This document shows, one piece after another, positions 38,057 through 47,658 of a stretch of 64,000 nt of DNA. The stretch's first letter is position 1. Each line of letters begins with the position of its first letter. Made by a program: the position numbers and the translations under genes. The stretch is from NCBI GenBank assembly GCA_002706765.1, contig PAJV01000076.1:372001-436000 (forward strand), written 5' to 3'. This stretch comes from Gimesia sp. GTDB taxonomy: Bacteria > Planctomycetota > Planctomycetia > Planctomycetales > Planctomycetaceae. The notes below the pieces were generated by a model, which saw nothing but the letters and a program-made list of their open reading frames with translations, ran no database searches and was not told the DNA's origin.

Positions 38057-38465
38057 CAGAGTGGAAATTTCATCAGCAGTATTGTTGAAGACGCGAGCCT
38101 CGAAACCATCATAATCAGTAAGGCCAGTATAACAAGATTTCGACCAGATTGTTACTCTGCCTTAATGTGCTTTTCGCGTTAAATGGCGTTCAGCACTTCT
38201 CTTTTGCGTCAAGCTGTCCTCAGGAGATGCGTCAGTCTGTCAACCTGCTGCCGATTGTGATGTCTGGGTAATTTACGTCGATCAAGTCGTATAATGCAGA
38301 CGCGGTATCGGTCACCTGCGACTATTTGCAGATTCCCGCAGTCTTTGCTCAAGTGATACGATCTGCAGCAAACTATAATTAAGCGTTCATCGATTTAATG
38401 TGAATCGCTTTTTGAAGAACCGGTCCTCGTGAATTTTACCGGACCAGTCTGATTGTGAGTATCGC
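38057..38465. other. Divergent intergenic region before glgB
   Basis: A 409-base gap with the glgB promoter on the minus strand. No gene is supported. The stretch at 38160-38400 has no structure I could defend. Confidence 0.5.
38126..38131 (-). promoter_or_regulatory. Extended -10 promoter of glgB
   Basis: Minus strand reads TTGTTATACTGG, an extended -10 (TGn then TATACT), 70 bases before the glgB start. The downstream sequence CTTACTG is also found after the pabB promoter at 8626. Confidence 0.4.
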
Positions 38466-39434
38466 TTGTCTGTGCATCGTCATGCATTACTGATCGCAGG
38501 ACCATTTGTCCTGATGGCGGGCTTTTATTTTCTGATCTTCTCGGGAGCTCAGGAAGGAAGAGCCTCTGCGAATGCGGTACGCCTCAGCCCTCCCGAGCCT
38601 TTCAAGGCGGCACCGGAAATCAAATCGCGCGCCCAGAAACCTGCGCTGCAGACCGCCTGCGAAACCAAAGCGGCCTGGCTGAGAACCCGTATTTCCATTC
38701 CCGTCAATGTGCTGATTCAAACCCCGTATGTCATCGTCGGCGATTTTGAAATCTCCACGCTGGAAGCCCTCTATCACAAAGCGATCTCTCCGACGGAATA
38801 CGCGTTGAATGTTTCCTATTTCGATACGCCACCCGATCGACCGATTACGATTGTCGCGCTCTCCTCTGACGAGCGTTATCAGCAGGTGGCTTTAGATCTC
38901 GACCAGAGAAAAACCGGCTCTTACTATGGTTATTTCCAGTCGAACGAAATGCGGATTGTGCTGAATCTCTCGACAGGCAGCGGAACCCTCGGACACGAAC
39001 TGACTCACGCGCTCGCGGAAATTGACTATCCTGCCATGCCGGAATGGTTCGATGAAGGCCTGGCTTCGCTGCATGAGCAATGTGAATTCTCTGACGAGCA
39101 GACGCAGCTCATCGGAACCTCCAACTGGAGAGGACAACTCCTGCTTTCCGCCCTGAATCGCGACCAGCTGCCTCCCCTGTCAAATCTGGTAGAACAGGTC
39201 AGGATCGATACCCGCCGCGAAGCGTTAACCTATGCATATGCCCGTTACTTCTGCATCTACCTGCAGCAGAAACGACTGCTCTCTCCCTTCTATCGCAAAT
39301 TGAGAACCAGCCAGGAATTCGATGCCACCGGCGGGCAGACCTTAAAACAGCTCCTCAATATCAATGACCTGGCAGACATTGACGCCGACTTTCGCCTGTG
39401 GCTCAACGGATTTCGTCACACGAAAACTCCCTGA
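38466..39434 (+). CDS. Exported gluzincin-like (DUF1570-type) metallopeptidase
   Basis: About 322 residues starting at a TTG (38466; a GTG at 38472 is an alternative). An N-terminal hydrophobic stretch (about 5-25) is a signal peptide or anchor. The core holds 'HELTHALAEI' (His-Glu-x-x-His at about 177-181) followed by 'MPEWFDEGLASLHE', whose Glu in EGLA is the expected third zinc ligand of gluzincin/peptidase MA-like proteins. Planctomycetes encode many such DUF1570-like proteins. Peptidase activity is predicted, not shown; substrate unknown. Confidence 0.7.
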   Translation: MSVHRHALLIAGPFVLMAGFYFLIFSGAQEGRASANAVRLSPPEPFKAAPEIKSRAQKPALQTACETKAAWLRTRISIPVNVLIQTPYVIVGDFEISTLEALYHKAISPTEYALNVSYFDTPPDRPITIVALSSDERYQQVALDLDQRKTGSYYGYFQSNEMRIVLNLSTGSGTLGHELTHALAEIDYPAMPEWFDEGLASLHEQCEFSDEQTQLIGTSNWRGQLLLSALNRDQLPPLSNLVEQVRIDTRREALTYAYARYFCIYLQQKRLLSPFYRKLRTSQEFDATGGQTLKQLLNINDLADIDADFRLWLNGFRHTKTP

Positions 39435-39567
39435 TTGCAGAGTTTCCTGTCGCGAAAACCGGGTTCTGGGGAAGAATGCAACACGAGGCTATTTGATGTG
39501 CTACTCAGGCGGTCTATAATTGTGTTGTTGAATCAAAGATCCACTAGTTCCAACTGAAGCATCTGCC

Positions 39568-40398
39568 ATGAATACCTCCGCTCTGAACGTCTGCAGTTTC
39601 GAAAGTCGCAAAAGCGACGCCATGACTTCCCTGATCGAACGCAACCAGGGGAATCCCACGCTCGTACATTCCATGGATGAAATTCCGCTGGAAGACAACG
39701 CACAGGTGAAGTCATTCTGCGAGAAACTGTTTCGAGGCGAGATTGACGTGATCGTCTTCATGACCGGCGTGGGGGCGACTGCTTTGCTCAACGCGGCAGA
39801 GCTTTATTTCCCGCGCGATCAGGTTCTGGAGGCCTTCCGTAAGATTATCGTGGTGGTGCGGGGCCCGAAGCCGACCGTGGTGCTGCGTAACTGGGAAGTT
39901 CCCATTAACTACTCGGCTCCGGAACCGAATACCTGGCATGAGATCATTTCTGTCTTGGACGAAAAAAAGTTTTCCGTGACAGGCAAGCACATCGCCGTTC
40001 AGGAATACGGGAAGCCGGTCGAAGGATTCTACGAAGCCCTGCGGAACCGTGGGGCCCAGGTCCTGCCGATCGCCGTCTATCGCTGGGCATTGCCCGATGA
40101 TACCAGTGGGCTCCGCAACGCCGTCCATGCGACCATTCGCGGAGAGTATAACGTGCTGATGTTTACCAGCGCGCAGCAGATCACACACGTCCTGCAGATC
40201 GCCGAAGAAGAACAGGTGAAAGAGGACTGGCTGCTGGCCGCCTCCAAAACCATGATCGCCTCGGTCGGTCCCGCCTGTACGGAAGCGCTGCAGGAAGCAG
40301 GCCTGCCCGTCGATTTTGAATCGAGCCCTCCCAAAATGGGACCGCTGGTGAAAGATGCCCTGCAGGCGGCGCCTGCCATTCTCTCCCAAAAAGGCTGA
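39568..40398 (+). CDS. hemD: Uroporphyrinogen-III synthase
   Basis: A 276-residue HemD-fold protein: 'LNVCSFESRKSDAMTSLIERNQG', 'DVIVFMTGVGATALLNAAEL', 'IVVVRGPKPTVVLRNWEVPINYSAPEPNTWHEII', 'YNVLMFTSAQQITHVLQIAEE' and 'MIASVGPACTEALQEAGLPVDFES'. The enzyme cyclises hydroxymethylbilane with ring D inversion. HemD sequences are very diverged, but the next genes are hemE and hemG, which supports the call. The ribosome site is weak. Confidence 0.85.
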   Translation: MNTSALNVCSFESRKSDAMTSLIERNQGNPTLVHSMDEIPLEDNAQVKSFCEKLFRGEIDVIVFMTGVGATALLNAAELYFPRDQVLEAFRKIIVVVRGPKPTVVLRNWEVPINYSAPEPNTWHEIISVLDEKKFSVTGKHIAVQEYGKPVEGFYEALRNRGAQVLPIAVYRWALPDDTSGLRNAVHATIRGEYNVLMFTSAQQITHVLQIAEEEQVKEDWLLAASKTMIASVGPACTEALQEAGLPVDFESSPPKMGPLVKDALQAAPAILSQKG

Positions 40399-40471
40399 TT
40401 GAATCGCCTGGCTTCCCATTGTTTCCGGGAAACTCGACTGCGCTGAATTTCAGTTCGTGGAGATTCCTGCT

Positions 40472-40567
40472 AAACTGTGTCCAGTTTTACTGTAACGTTT
40501 CCAGGTCCAATGAGACCGAGTATCAAAGATTAAGAGACGCTACGGTTCAATGTGATGTGTTTGAGAA
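40472..40567 (+). repeat. Dispersed 98-bp repeat, copy C
   Basis: Begins AAACTGTGTCCAGTTTTACTG and contains 'AGGTCC...GACCGAGT' and 'GAGACGCTACGG'. It lies between hemD and hemE, ending about 50 bases before the hemE start and in the same direction, so it is likely transcribed in the hem message. Confidence 0.75.
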
Positions 40568-40615
40568 CCATTTCACATCGCTGAATACCAGTATTTGAAA
40601 CCGAAAGAATTGAAC

Positions 40616-41674
40616 ATGGATGCCCCCATGGCTGAGACCGCCCTCTATCAGAACAGTCGTTTCATGAAAGCGGTCCGCCGCGAACCCGTCGATACGACGC
40701 CAGTCTGGATTATGCGTCAGGCGGGGCGCTATCTGCCCGAATACATGGAAGTCCGCAACAAAGTGACTTTCATTGAACTCTGTAAAACACCCGAACTGGC
40801 AGCGGAAGTCACACTCACCGCACAACGTGTGCTCGGCGTTGATGCGGCTATCCTGTTCGCCGACCTGCTTCCCATTCTGGAACCGATGGGCCTGGACCTG
40901 GAATACCTCAAAGGGGAAGGCCCGGTCATTCACAATCCGATTCAGGATTCTTCCCAGGTCGACCGGCTGACCGACATCGCCGACATGGACTGCCTCGACT
41001 TCGTCTTCCAGGCAGTCAAATTGATTCGCGCCGATCTGCCCGCTGATATTCCCCTGCTCGGTTTTGCCGGCTGTCCTTTTACTCTGGCCAGTTATGCGAT
41101 TGAAGGCGGCAGTTCCAAAAATTACCGCCGCACCAAACAGATGATGTATAACGACCCCGGTGCCTGGGACGCGTTGATGAACCGCTTCGTTGATAATCTG
41201 GTCGTCTACCTGCAGCGTCAGATCGCCGCCGGCTGTCAGGCCGTGCAGATCTTCGACAGTTGGGCCGGCTGTCTGTCACCGGAAGACTATCAGCAGTACG
41301 TGCAACCCTACACCGCAAAACTCGTTGCTGGAGTACAGGACCAGGCTCCCGTGATCAACTTCCTGACGGGCAATCCTGCGCTGCTCGGTTTACAACGTCA
41401 GGCCGGCGGTCAGGTCTTTGGCGTGGACTGGCGGATCAACCTGGCGGATGCCTGGGAGATCTTTGGTCCCGACGTCGCCATCCAGGGGAATATGGATCCG
41501 ATCGCCCTCTACGCCGACTTACCGGTTCTCCGACAGAAAGCGAAAGCCGTTCTGGATGCCGCCGCGGGTCGCAAGGGACACATCTTCAATCTGGGACATG
41601 GCGTGATGCCCGACATGAACCCAGATCATGTCAAAGCCCTCGTGGAAATGGTACACGAAATGGGAACCCGCTAA
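40616..41674 (+). CDS. hemE: Uroporphyrinogen decarboxylase
   Basis: Start set at the ATG at 40616 (an upstream TTG at 40595 is in frame). The 352-residue enzyme decarboxylates uroporphyrinogen III to coproporphyrinogen III. Motifs: 'DTTPVWIMRQAGRYLPEYMEVR' (the conserved RQAGRYLPEY), 'DAAILFADLLPILEPMGLDLEY', 'GFAGCPFTLASYAIEGGSSKNY', 'IFDSWAGCLSPEDY' and 'HIFNLGHGVMPDMNPDHV'. Length normal. It sits between hemD and hemG, separated from hemD by a copy of the dispersed repeat. Confidence 0.97.
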   Translation: MDAPMAETALYQNSRFMKAVRREPVDTTPVWIMRQAGRYLPEYMEVRNKVTFIELCKTPELAAEVTLTAQRVLGVDAAILFADLLPILEPMGLDLEYLKGEGPVIHNPIQDSSQVDRLTDIADMDCLDFVFQAVKLIRADLPADIPLLGFAGCPFTLASYAIEGGSSKNYRRTKQMMYNDPGAWDALMNRFVDNLVVYLQRQIAAGCQAVQIFDSWAGCLSPEDYQQYVQPYTAKLVAGVQDQAPVINFLTGNPALLGLQRQAGGQVFGVDWRINLADAWEIFGPDVAIQGNMDPIALYADLPVLRQKAKAVLDAAAGRKGHIFNLGHGVMPDMNPDHVKALVEMVHEMGTR

Positions 41675-41715
41675 CCCGCCTCCTGCGATCTCCGCTTATT
41701 CAGATCGAGTCCGTT

Positions 41716-43176
41716 ATGAACCAGTCTTCATCCGCAATCCGAATCGCCGTAGTGGGCGGTGGCATTACCGGACTCTCCGCTGCCTTTCATCTGCAGGAAC
41801 TGGCGCAGGAAAAAAAACAGTCTGTTGAAATCACGCTGTTCGAATCACAGGCGGAAGCAGGCGGCTGGATTGGCACCATCAATCAGGATGGCTACCGGAT
41901 CGACACCGGCGCGGACATGTTTATTACCAACAAGCCGGCGGCCATTGAACTCTGTCAGCGACTGGGTCTCGAAGATCAGTTGATCTCGACCAATCAGCAG
42001 TATCGCGGCGCGCTGATTCTCAAAGATGGCACTCCGGTTCCCGTACCACTCGGCTTTGAACTGATGACGCCCTCGCGGATTCTTCCCATGTTGAAGACTC
42101 CTCTGCTCAGCCCGTTCGGAAAACTGAGGATGGGGCTTGAATACTTTCTTCCCCGTCGATCTGCTGAGACCGGTTTAGACGAAGATGACGAAAGCCTCGC
42201 GCAGTTCGTGACTCGACGCTTCGGCAGGGAAGCATTAACGCGACTGATCCAGCCCCTGGTGGCCGGAATTTACACCTCCGATCCCGAGAAGCTGAGCCTG
42301 CGGGCGACGCTGCCCCGCTTTCTCGATATGGAACGCGATCACCGCAGCCTGATCAAAGCCATCCGCAAGCAGAAAAAACAGTCCAAATCCGCCGATGCGA
42401 CCGGCGCACGTTATGGCCTGTTCGCGGCGTTCAAAGAAGGCATGCAGACGTTGATTCGCACACTGGCAGAGCGGGTTTCTTCTACAGGGACAATACTCTA
42501 CGATCATCGCGTGACGCATGTTGCAGCCGCAGATTCGGGTTATGATCTGACGATTGAATCCGCCGGTGAAACACAGATACAGCATTTTGACGCTGTCCTG
42601 CTAACGACAGCGGCACCACAGGCGGGCAACCTGCTTGCGGAAACTGCACCAGGGCTGTCAGGACTGCTCAAACAGATTGAATATGCGTCGACGGCAATCC
42701 AGGTCAGCGTGCATCGTCTCGAGAACATTCAGCATCCGCTGAACGCGTTCGGGCTGGTGATCCCCTCTGCCGAGCAGCGGAAGATTTTCGCGGTTGCGTT
42801 TGCCAGTCGCAAATTTCCCGGACGGGCACCGGAAGGCTGTGTGCAACTGCGAACGTTTGTGGGCGGTGCGATGCAGCCCGAACTGCTGGAGCACTCGGAT
42901 GAGGAATTGAATACGATTGTGAATCGCGAGCTGGCCGATATTCTGGGGGTTTCTGGCGAACCGGTTTACTCGAAGCTGCTCCGGCACAACCAGTCGATGC
43001 CGCAATATCACCTGGGACATCTGCAACTGGTCGAACAGATCGAACAGACAGCCGCAAGCTTACCGGGACTGGAACTGGCGGGCAATGCGTATCGCGGCGT
43101 CGGCATTCCCGACTGCATTCACAGTGCGGAACAGGCTGCGGACCGCTTGATGGCGGAACTTACTGCACGCGTTTAA
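41716..43176 (+). CDS. hemG: Protoporphyrinogen/coproporphyrinogen oxidase
   Basis: A 486-residue FAD enzyme; the ATG at 41716 places the dinucleotide-binding motif at the N-terminus ('IAVVGGGITGLSAAFHL'). An open frame runs further upstream over hemE but only as an antisense-free overlap in another frame. Further marks: 'IDTGADMFITNKPAA', 'LTRLIQPLVAGIYTSDPEKLSLRATLPRF', 'FAAFKEGMQTLIRTLAERV' and the C-terminal 'GLELAGNAYRGVGIPDCIHSAEQAADRL'. This is the HemY/HgoX type; which porphyrinogen it oxidises is not decided by sequence. Its 3' end overlaps the opposite-strand sulfatase by 17 bases. Confidence 0.92.
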   Translation: MNQSSSAIRIAVVGGGITGLSAAFHLQELAQEKKQSVEITLFESQAEAGGWIGTINQDGYRIDTGADMFITNKPAAIELCQRLGLEDQLISTNQQYRGALILKDGTPVPVPLGFELMTPSRILPMLKTPLLSPFGKLRMGLEYFLPRRSAETGLDEDDESLAQFVTRRFGREALTRLIQPLVAGIYTSDPEKLSLRATLPRFLDMERDHRSLIKAIRKQKKQSKSADATGARYGLFAAFKEGMQTLIRTLAERVSSTGTILYDHRVTHVAAADSGYDLTIESAGETQIQHFDAVLLTTAAPQAGNLLAETAPGLSGLLKQIEYASTAIQVSVHRLENIQHPLNAFGLVIPSAEQRKIFAVAFASRKFPGRAPEGCVQLRTFVGGAMQPELLEHSDEELNTIVNRELADILGVSGEPVYSKLLRHNQSMPQYHLGHLQLVEQIEQTAASLPGLELAGNAYRGVGIPDCIHSAEQAADRLMAELTARV

Positions 43177-44959
43177 GCTCGAAGCCCTTCACGTCCAGCA
43201 GTTCGGAGCCGGTCTTTTTGACGCCTGTCAGAGTGAGTTCGCAGGTTCCCTGTTTTAGCGTCACCGAACCCAGCTTGATTTTAGCCCAGTCTTTGCTCAT
43301 GTAGTTGTCTGACTGTTCGACGCGGTCCTGATTTCCTATTTTCGGCGGGTCGTGTGGCTCTGATATCGTCGCGTTCAATGTCTGGCCATTGATTTGCGCC
43401 TGCACTTCACAACCGATGTCCTCGGCCCGGCACGTGTATTTGAGCGTGACTTCATAAGTGCCCGGCTGCAGCACATCCAGATGCCAGACAGCTGACGCTT
43501 GGGGATCGGTCCAGTCTTCAATCCAGCTGTTGGCGTAACCATTGTGTCCCTTGCCGCTGTAATTGATCCCCTGCCCTGCTTCGGGAGAGAGAAACGATTC
43601 ATTCGCCGGCAGCGATGTGAATTTTTCTCGTGGGTGGCCTACGGGAATGGGGATTGGTTCGAAGCCTGCCTGCGAGACATCCTGGAACCAGTCTTTGTAA
43701 GCGGCACTCAGTTCATTCATTACCGCGGGATGCGCTTTTGCCACGTTCTGTTTCTGCGATGGGTCGACCTGCATGTCATACAGACTCCATTTACCCCGCT
43801 CGTAAGCGGCCCGCCAGCGATCAGTGCGCACCGAACCGTGGGGCAGTTCGGCGTCCGGAATGGAATTGCGAAACAGTCGGTCCGAGAACAGAGTCCGTTG
43901 TGGCCAGTCTTTGTGCGACTTGTTTGTCAGCAGCGGAACCAGGCTTGTCCCATCCAGCGGTTGATCGGATGTGTTTTCAACGCTGCACAATTCCAGCAGG
44001 GTCGGCAGAATATCAATGTGCGCGGCGATTGGTTTGACGACGGTTCCCGCTTCGATCTTACCCGGATAGCGGACAAACAGGGGAACGCGGATCCCGCCTT
44101 CATGGATTGACCCTTTGCGACCGCGCATGTTGCCGTTATAGCGGTCGCTGTTGGGGCCGTTGTCAGTCAGAAACAGGACAATCGTGTTGTCGGTCAGTTT
44201 CAGATCATCCAGTGTCTGCATCAGTCGCCCCAGATTCTCATCCACGCAATCCACCATCGCATACGCACAGCGGGCTTTATCGTCCAGTCCTTTATCCGCG
44301 TACTTGTCCCAGTATTTTTCGGGAACGATCCAGGGAGAATGCGGTGCGTTATAAGGGACGTAGCAGAAGAAAGGCTGGTCTTTGTTCTGTCTGATGAAAT
44401 CAATCGCCCGGTCTGTCAGTACATCGGTGATGTAGCCTTCAGTCTCCACCGGTTGTTTATTGTGTTCCAGGTTCGTATCGAAATAGCGGTTCCAGTGACC
44501 GCCACAGAAACCGAAGAATTCGTCAAAGCCCTGCCCGTTGGGATGCATGGGATAGTGACGCCCGTTATGCCATTTTCCGAAGGCTCCTGTTTTGTAACCG
44601 GCGGCCTTCAGCAGTTCGGCGATCGTGGTTTCTTCGGCCCGCATGTTTTCAAAACCACGCGTCACGCCATGCACGCCGGTCCGCAGACTGTAGCGCCCCG
44701 TCAACAGCGAAGCACGCGTCGGTGCGCAGACGGGAGAGACATAGAACCGTTCAAACCGTGCGCCCTGCGACGCCAGCAGATCCTGCTGAGGCGTTTCTAT
44801 CAGTGGATTGTCATGCGAGCGGACATCGCCCCAGCCCTGATCGTCGGTCATGATCAACAACACGTTCGGTCGTTCCGCAGCATGAAGAACGGAACCAGTG
44901 CCCAGGCTCAGAGTCAGTACAAATAACAGAAGTAAATTCAGAAGCAGCGCGCGTCTCAT
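43160..44959 (-). CDS. Exported arylsulfatase with C-terminal carbohydrate-binding-like domain
   Basis: A 599-residue sulfatase with a signal peptide (about 1-27). Catalytic motifs: metal-binding 'PNVLLIMTDDQGWGDV', the formylglycine site Cys78-x-Pro-x-Arg ('CAPTRASLLTGRYSLRTG') and 'TDNGPNS' with 'EGGIRVPLFVRYPG'. From about residue 480 a beta-rich region ('GTYEVTLKYTCRAEDIGCEVQ', 'TLKQGTCELTLTG') resembles a CBM6-type binding module. The Cys needs an activating enzyme encoded elsewhere. Presumably degrades a sulfated polysaccharide; substrate unknown. Confidence 0.92.
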   Translation of the reverse strand: MRRALLLNLLLLFVLTLSLGTGSVLHAAERPNVLLIMTDDQGWGDVRSHDNPLIETPQQDLLASQGARFERFYVSPVCAPTRASLLTGRYSLRTGVHGVTRGFENMRAEETTIAELLKAAGYKTGAFGKWHNGRHYPMHPNGQGFDEFFGFCGGHWNRYFDTNLEHNKQPVETEGYITDVLTDRAIDFIRQNKDQPFFCYVPYNAPHSPWIVPEKYWDKYADKGLDDKARCAYAMVDCVDENLGRLMQTLDDLKLTDNTIVLFLTDNGPNSDRYNGNMRGRKGSIHEGGIRVPLFVRYPGKIEAGTVVKPIAAHIDILPTLLELCSVENTSDQPLDGTSLVPLLTNKSHKDWPQRTLFSDRLFRNSIPDAELPHGSVRTDRWRAAYERGKWSLYDMQVDPSQKQNVAKAHPAVMNELSAAYKDWFQDVSQAGFEPIPIPVGHPREKFTSLPANESFLSPEAGQGINYSGKGHNGYANSWIEDWTDPQASAVWHLDVLQPGTYEVTLKYTCRAEDIGCEVQAQINGQTLNATISEPHDPPKIGNQDRVEQSDNYMSKDWAKIKLGSVTLKQGTCELTLTGVKKTGSELLDVKGFELKRVQ

Positions 44960-45085
44960 GATGAATTCAATATCCTCAATGGTCAGATAAAATGCGTTGT
45001 ATTACAACTTCAGTGTGAAGTAATATCAGCGTGAGTGAAGGTCAGCATGTGCCACAGTCAGCGTGTGCTACCGTTGGCGCGTGCC

Positions 45086-45108
45086 ACTGTCGGCTTGCCC
45101 GACAGTGT
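45086..45108. repeat. REP-like palindrome
   Basis: CACTGTCGG (45086-45094) and CCGACAGTG (45100-45108) are exact reverse complements around a CTTGC loop. Shorter related GTGCCAC/GTGTGCTAC units precede it at 45046-45085. A decayed relative is at 58792 and a similar CTTGA-loop hairpin at 58665-58681. Confidence 0.6.
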
Positions 45109-45178
45109 GAATACAGAGCCATGATCCGAATCAGTATTCCCTGGACTCATTCCAGTAAAACGTATCCCCCTACCCCAG

Positions 45179-46609
45179 TCAATCCCACCACCAGCGTGCG
45201 GGCTGTTGCGGATCCCGTTTGATGACGGCAGACTGCTTTTCTTCCAGCGACGTATCACGGCTCACCTGGAACCCGGTCTGATTTAAGACCGTCCGGGCAT
45301 TGATGGTCACACCCCCGCCGACCAGACAGATCATCAGCCGCCCTGCCTGTTTATAATTCATTGCCGTGGGCACCTGTTTCGGAATATTTCCCTCAGGCAC
45401 CAGGTAGTCGGAAGCGGTGGAAAACAGGGAGTGCCGCCAGTCGATCTGTTCGTCCAGTCGTTCCCGTCGAATCAGCGCCGCCAGCACGGTCAGGTCGGTA
45501 ATTGACTGCAGTTCGGCAAACGTGGGATGCAGATCGGCCAGCTTCGCAAAGTGTTTTGTAAACTGCTGAGCATATTTAGTTGTCGAAACCCGTGTCTGCG
45601 CGGCGTCGGTACGTTGACCGGCGGAATTCACGAATTCTTCCTGCGACATCATCTGCAGCCGCTGTCCGGCGAACTGAAATGCATCCCGGTCGGCTGTCGT
45701 CGTGAAAGCATCGTACAGAGGCGTGAACCACCAGCGCTGCGTACTGTTGCCACCGCCACGGAGCGTCGCCAGATGACTTTTGATTTCGCGGAGCCCCGAA
45801 GGCTCCAGGCCGATGGAAATCCGTTTGAGCATGTAGTCGGCTTCGACGAGGATGCGGGCGTAATGCGAACCGGCGGGCACCCCGGTCACAGAGACATCCT
45901 GCATGCCCAATATCTGAGCCATGGTTTTGAAGCGGTCTGCTGCGGTGGCTGCGGAAGAAGCATTATTGGTGCGTCGGATATATTCATTCATCTTCGCCAG
46001 GTTTTCCGGCTTCGCATCGAAGGAACAGCCAGTGACCAGCCCGCGGTCCTGAGATTGAAACGCGACCACCAGATCATCCAGGCGAATCGGAGGCCGCCCG
46101 GATTCGATGCCCACCACCCGGTTCTGTGCGTTGGCCGCAAAACCTTCTGCCGGCCCGGCGATGATCAGGTCATTGTGCTCACGATCGACGAACAGATAAT
46201 CGATGCGCGTTAAACCGGCCAGGTACAATACCTCGGGAGGCAGCGGTTCGTTCTTCGATTGATATGCCTGGCAGATCTTTTCCAGTTCGACCAGCGAGAT
46301 CTTACGGAACTCCGATTTACGATTCACGTCGGCGGGCAGTGCTTCGGCAGCGAGTGCCTGCAGGCGCCGCTGGTTCAACTGGCTGCTGTTCTGCGTCACC
46401 CGAAACGGCGCCGCGATCACGCCGTCGGCATCAATGGTAATGCCGCCCGCGTTCTGGTTGTTGCCGTTCTGATTATTGCCGCCGTTATTGTTCCCGCCAT
46501 TGTTGTTCGCCTGTGCGAAACCAGCCGTGCACAGCGACAGCAGCAGACTCAGGCTTAATAAGGTGCGAATAATCATTCGGTGAACCGGGATGAGAGAGAG
46601 GCCTTTCAT
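45179..46609 (-). CDS. DUF1598 exported protein
   Basis: A 476-residue planctomycete-type protein with a signal peptide (the ATG at 46576 would also give one) followed by an Asn/Gly/Gln repeat (NNNGGNNNGGN...). The DUF1598 body includes 'VELEKICQAYQSKNEPLPPEVLYLAGLTRIDYLFVDREHNDLIIAGPAEGF', 'GRPPIRLDDLVVAFQS' and 'CSFDAKPENLAKMNEYIRR'. No catalytic residues are apparent. Restricted to planctomycetes as far as I know; function unknown. Confidence 0.75.
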   Translation of the reverse strand: MKGLSLIPVHRMIIRTLLSLSLLLSLCTAGFAQANNNGGNNNGGNNQNGNNQNAGGITIDADGVIAAPFRVTQNSSQLNQRRLQALAAEALPADVNRKSEFRKISLVELEKICQAYQSKNEPLPPEVLYLAGLTRIDYLFVDREHNDLIIAGPAEGFAANAQNRVVGIESGRPPIRLDDLVVAFQSQDRGLVTGCSFDAKPENLAKMNEYIRRTNNASSAATAADRFKTMAQILGMQDVSVTGVPAGSHYARILVEADYMLKRISIGLEPSGLREIKSHLATLRGGGNSTQRWWFTPLYDAFTTTADRDAFQFAGQRLQMMSQEEFVNSAGQRTDAAQTRVSTTKYAQQFTKHFAKLADLHPTFAELQSITDLTVLAALIRRERLDEQIDWRHSLFSTASDYLVPEGNIPKQVPTAMNYKQAGRLMICLVGGGVTINARTVLNQTGFQVSRDTSLEEKQSAVIKRDPQQPARWWWD

Positions 46610-46842
46610 CAGTCAACGCTTTCCGCCCCGAGAGGCTATCAGAAAAATGCGGCCCGCAGATTAAAGATGACACCTGTCATTCTAACAGGCAGCGATAGCA
46701 GCGGTCAGAGTTTTTCTTGTATTCCGAAGCAGATTCGGACAGATTCCTGTGGTTCCTGTGACTCGCTTTCTTTAGAAATGCAGTTTAATGTAATAGCGTC
46801 TACCGTGTTTTATATGCTGATTGAATCTCACTGAGAAATTAC

Positions 46843-47565
46843 ATGGCATCGATTACTGAAATCAGACTCTGTCATCAGAAGTATGCGGCTGCCCGGGAGG
46901 ATGCCGCTCTGTTGTCTGAACTGGTGAATCAGTCATTAAATGAATGCCGCCGGGCACTGGAGATGCTGGAAGTTCGCCTGGCAGAACTCGGCTATCCGGT
47001 GCCATTATTGATCCTGAAGCCTGAGGCAGATCAGGAATCGCGGATTTCTCAAGTCGAAGGGGTGACGCAGCGCACAATTCCGATTGTCCTCAAACAATTG
47101 TGGCGGACTCTGGGTGGGATCTCCTTTGTTGACCTGGTGAATTACTCGCATTCTGAATTCTGGGATCGGCTGGGAATCGAAGGAGCGCAGGGGTTTTGTG
47201 ATGGCGTCCACGTCGATGCCTGTAGTCCGGAATGGCTGGAATACACTTTGGGTGATTTCGAAGCGCATCAGATGGACAATGCTGTTTCTGAGTTCGTTTA
47301 TAGTTTTTCACCTGATGGCTATCACAAAGATGATATTTCTGGTGGTCCGCCCTACGGATTGCGGGGTGAAGGCTGGCTGGCAGATATGGTTGATTTTCGC
47401 TGGGCCGGTTATCAGGATCCTGACAGCGCCCCTGCCTTTCCACTGGATTTTCTGGGCTATCTGCGGACATCCATTCTGGAGTGTGGCGGGTTTCCGGGAT
47501 TATTGGGACATCCGAAATTTGAATCCATTCGCGAAAAACTGGTAGCGGGGCTGCCTCTCTTCTGA
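46843..47565 (+). CDS. Hypothetical protein, SMI1/KNR4-like
   Basis: A 240-residue soluble protein. The first 60 residues form a charged helix; the remainder ('IPIVLKQLWRTLGGISFVDL', then 'GDFEAHQMDNAVSEFVYSFSPDGYHKDDISGGPPYGL') is reminiscent of SMI1/KNR4-type folds seen in immunity-like proteins, but the match is only by pattern. A real coding look is supported by composition, a clean ATG and lack of competing ORFs. No neighbour clarifies it. Confidence 0.55.
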   Translation: MASITEIRLCHQKYAAAREDAALLSELVNQSLNECRRALEMLEVRLAELGYPVPLLILKPEADQESRISQVEGVTQRTIPIVLKQLWRTLGGISFVDLVNYSHSEFWDRLGIEGAQGFCDGVHVDACSPEWLEYTLGDFEAHQMDNAVSEFVYSFSPDGYHKDDISGGPPYGLRGEGWLADMVDFRWAGYQDPDSAPAFPLDFLGYLRTSILECGGFPGLLGHPKFESIREKLVAGLPLF

Positions 47566-47658
47566 TTAAATGGTGAATGACGCCGATTAAGCATTGGCCT
47601 CAACTCAACGGGTGGATATATCTCAAGTACGAACTCAAATTAGAAATCGAGCAATACA

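Noticed and set aside
41260-41715. Longer N-terminus for HemG, overlapping hemE
   Set aside because: The dinucleotide motif begins immediately after the ATG at 41716; the upstream residues are a frame-shifted reading of hemE.
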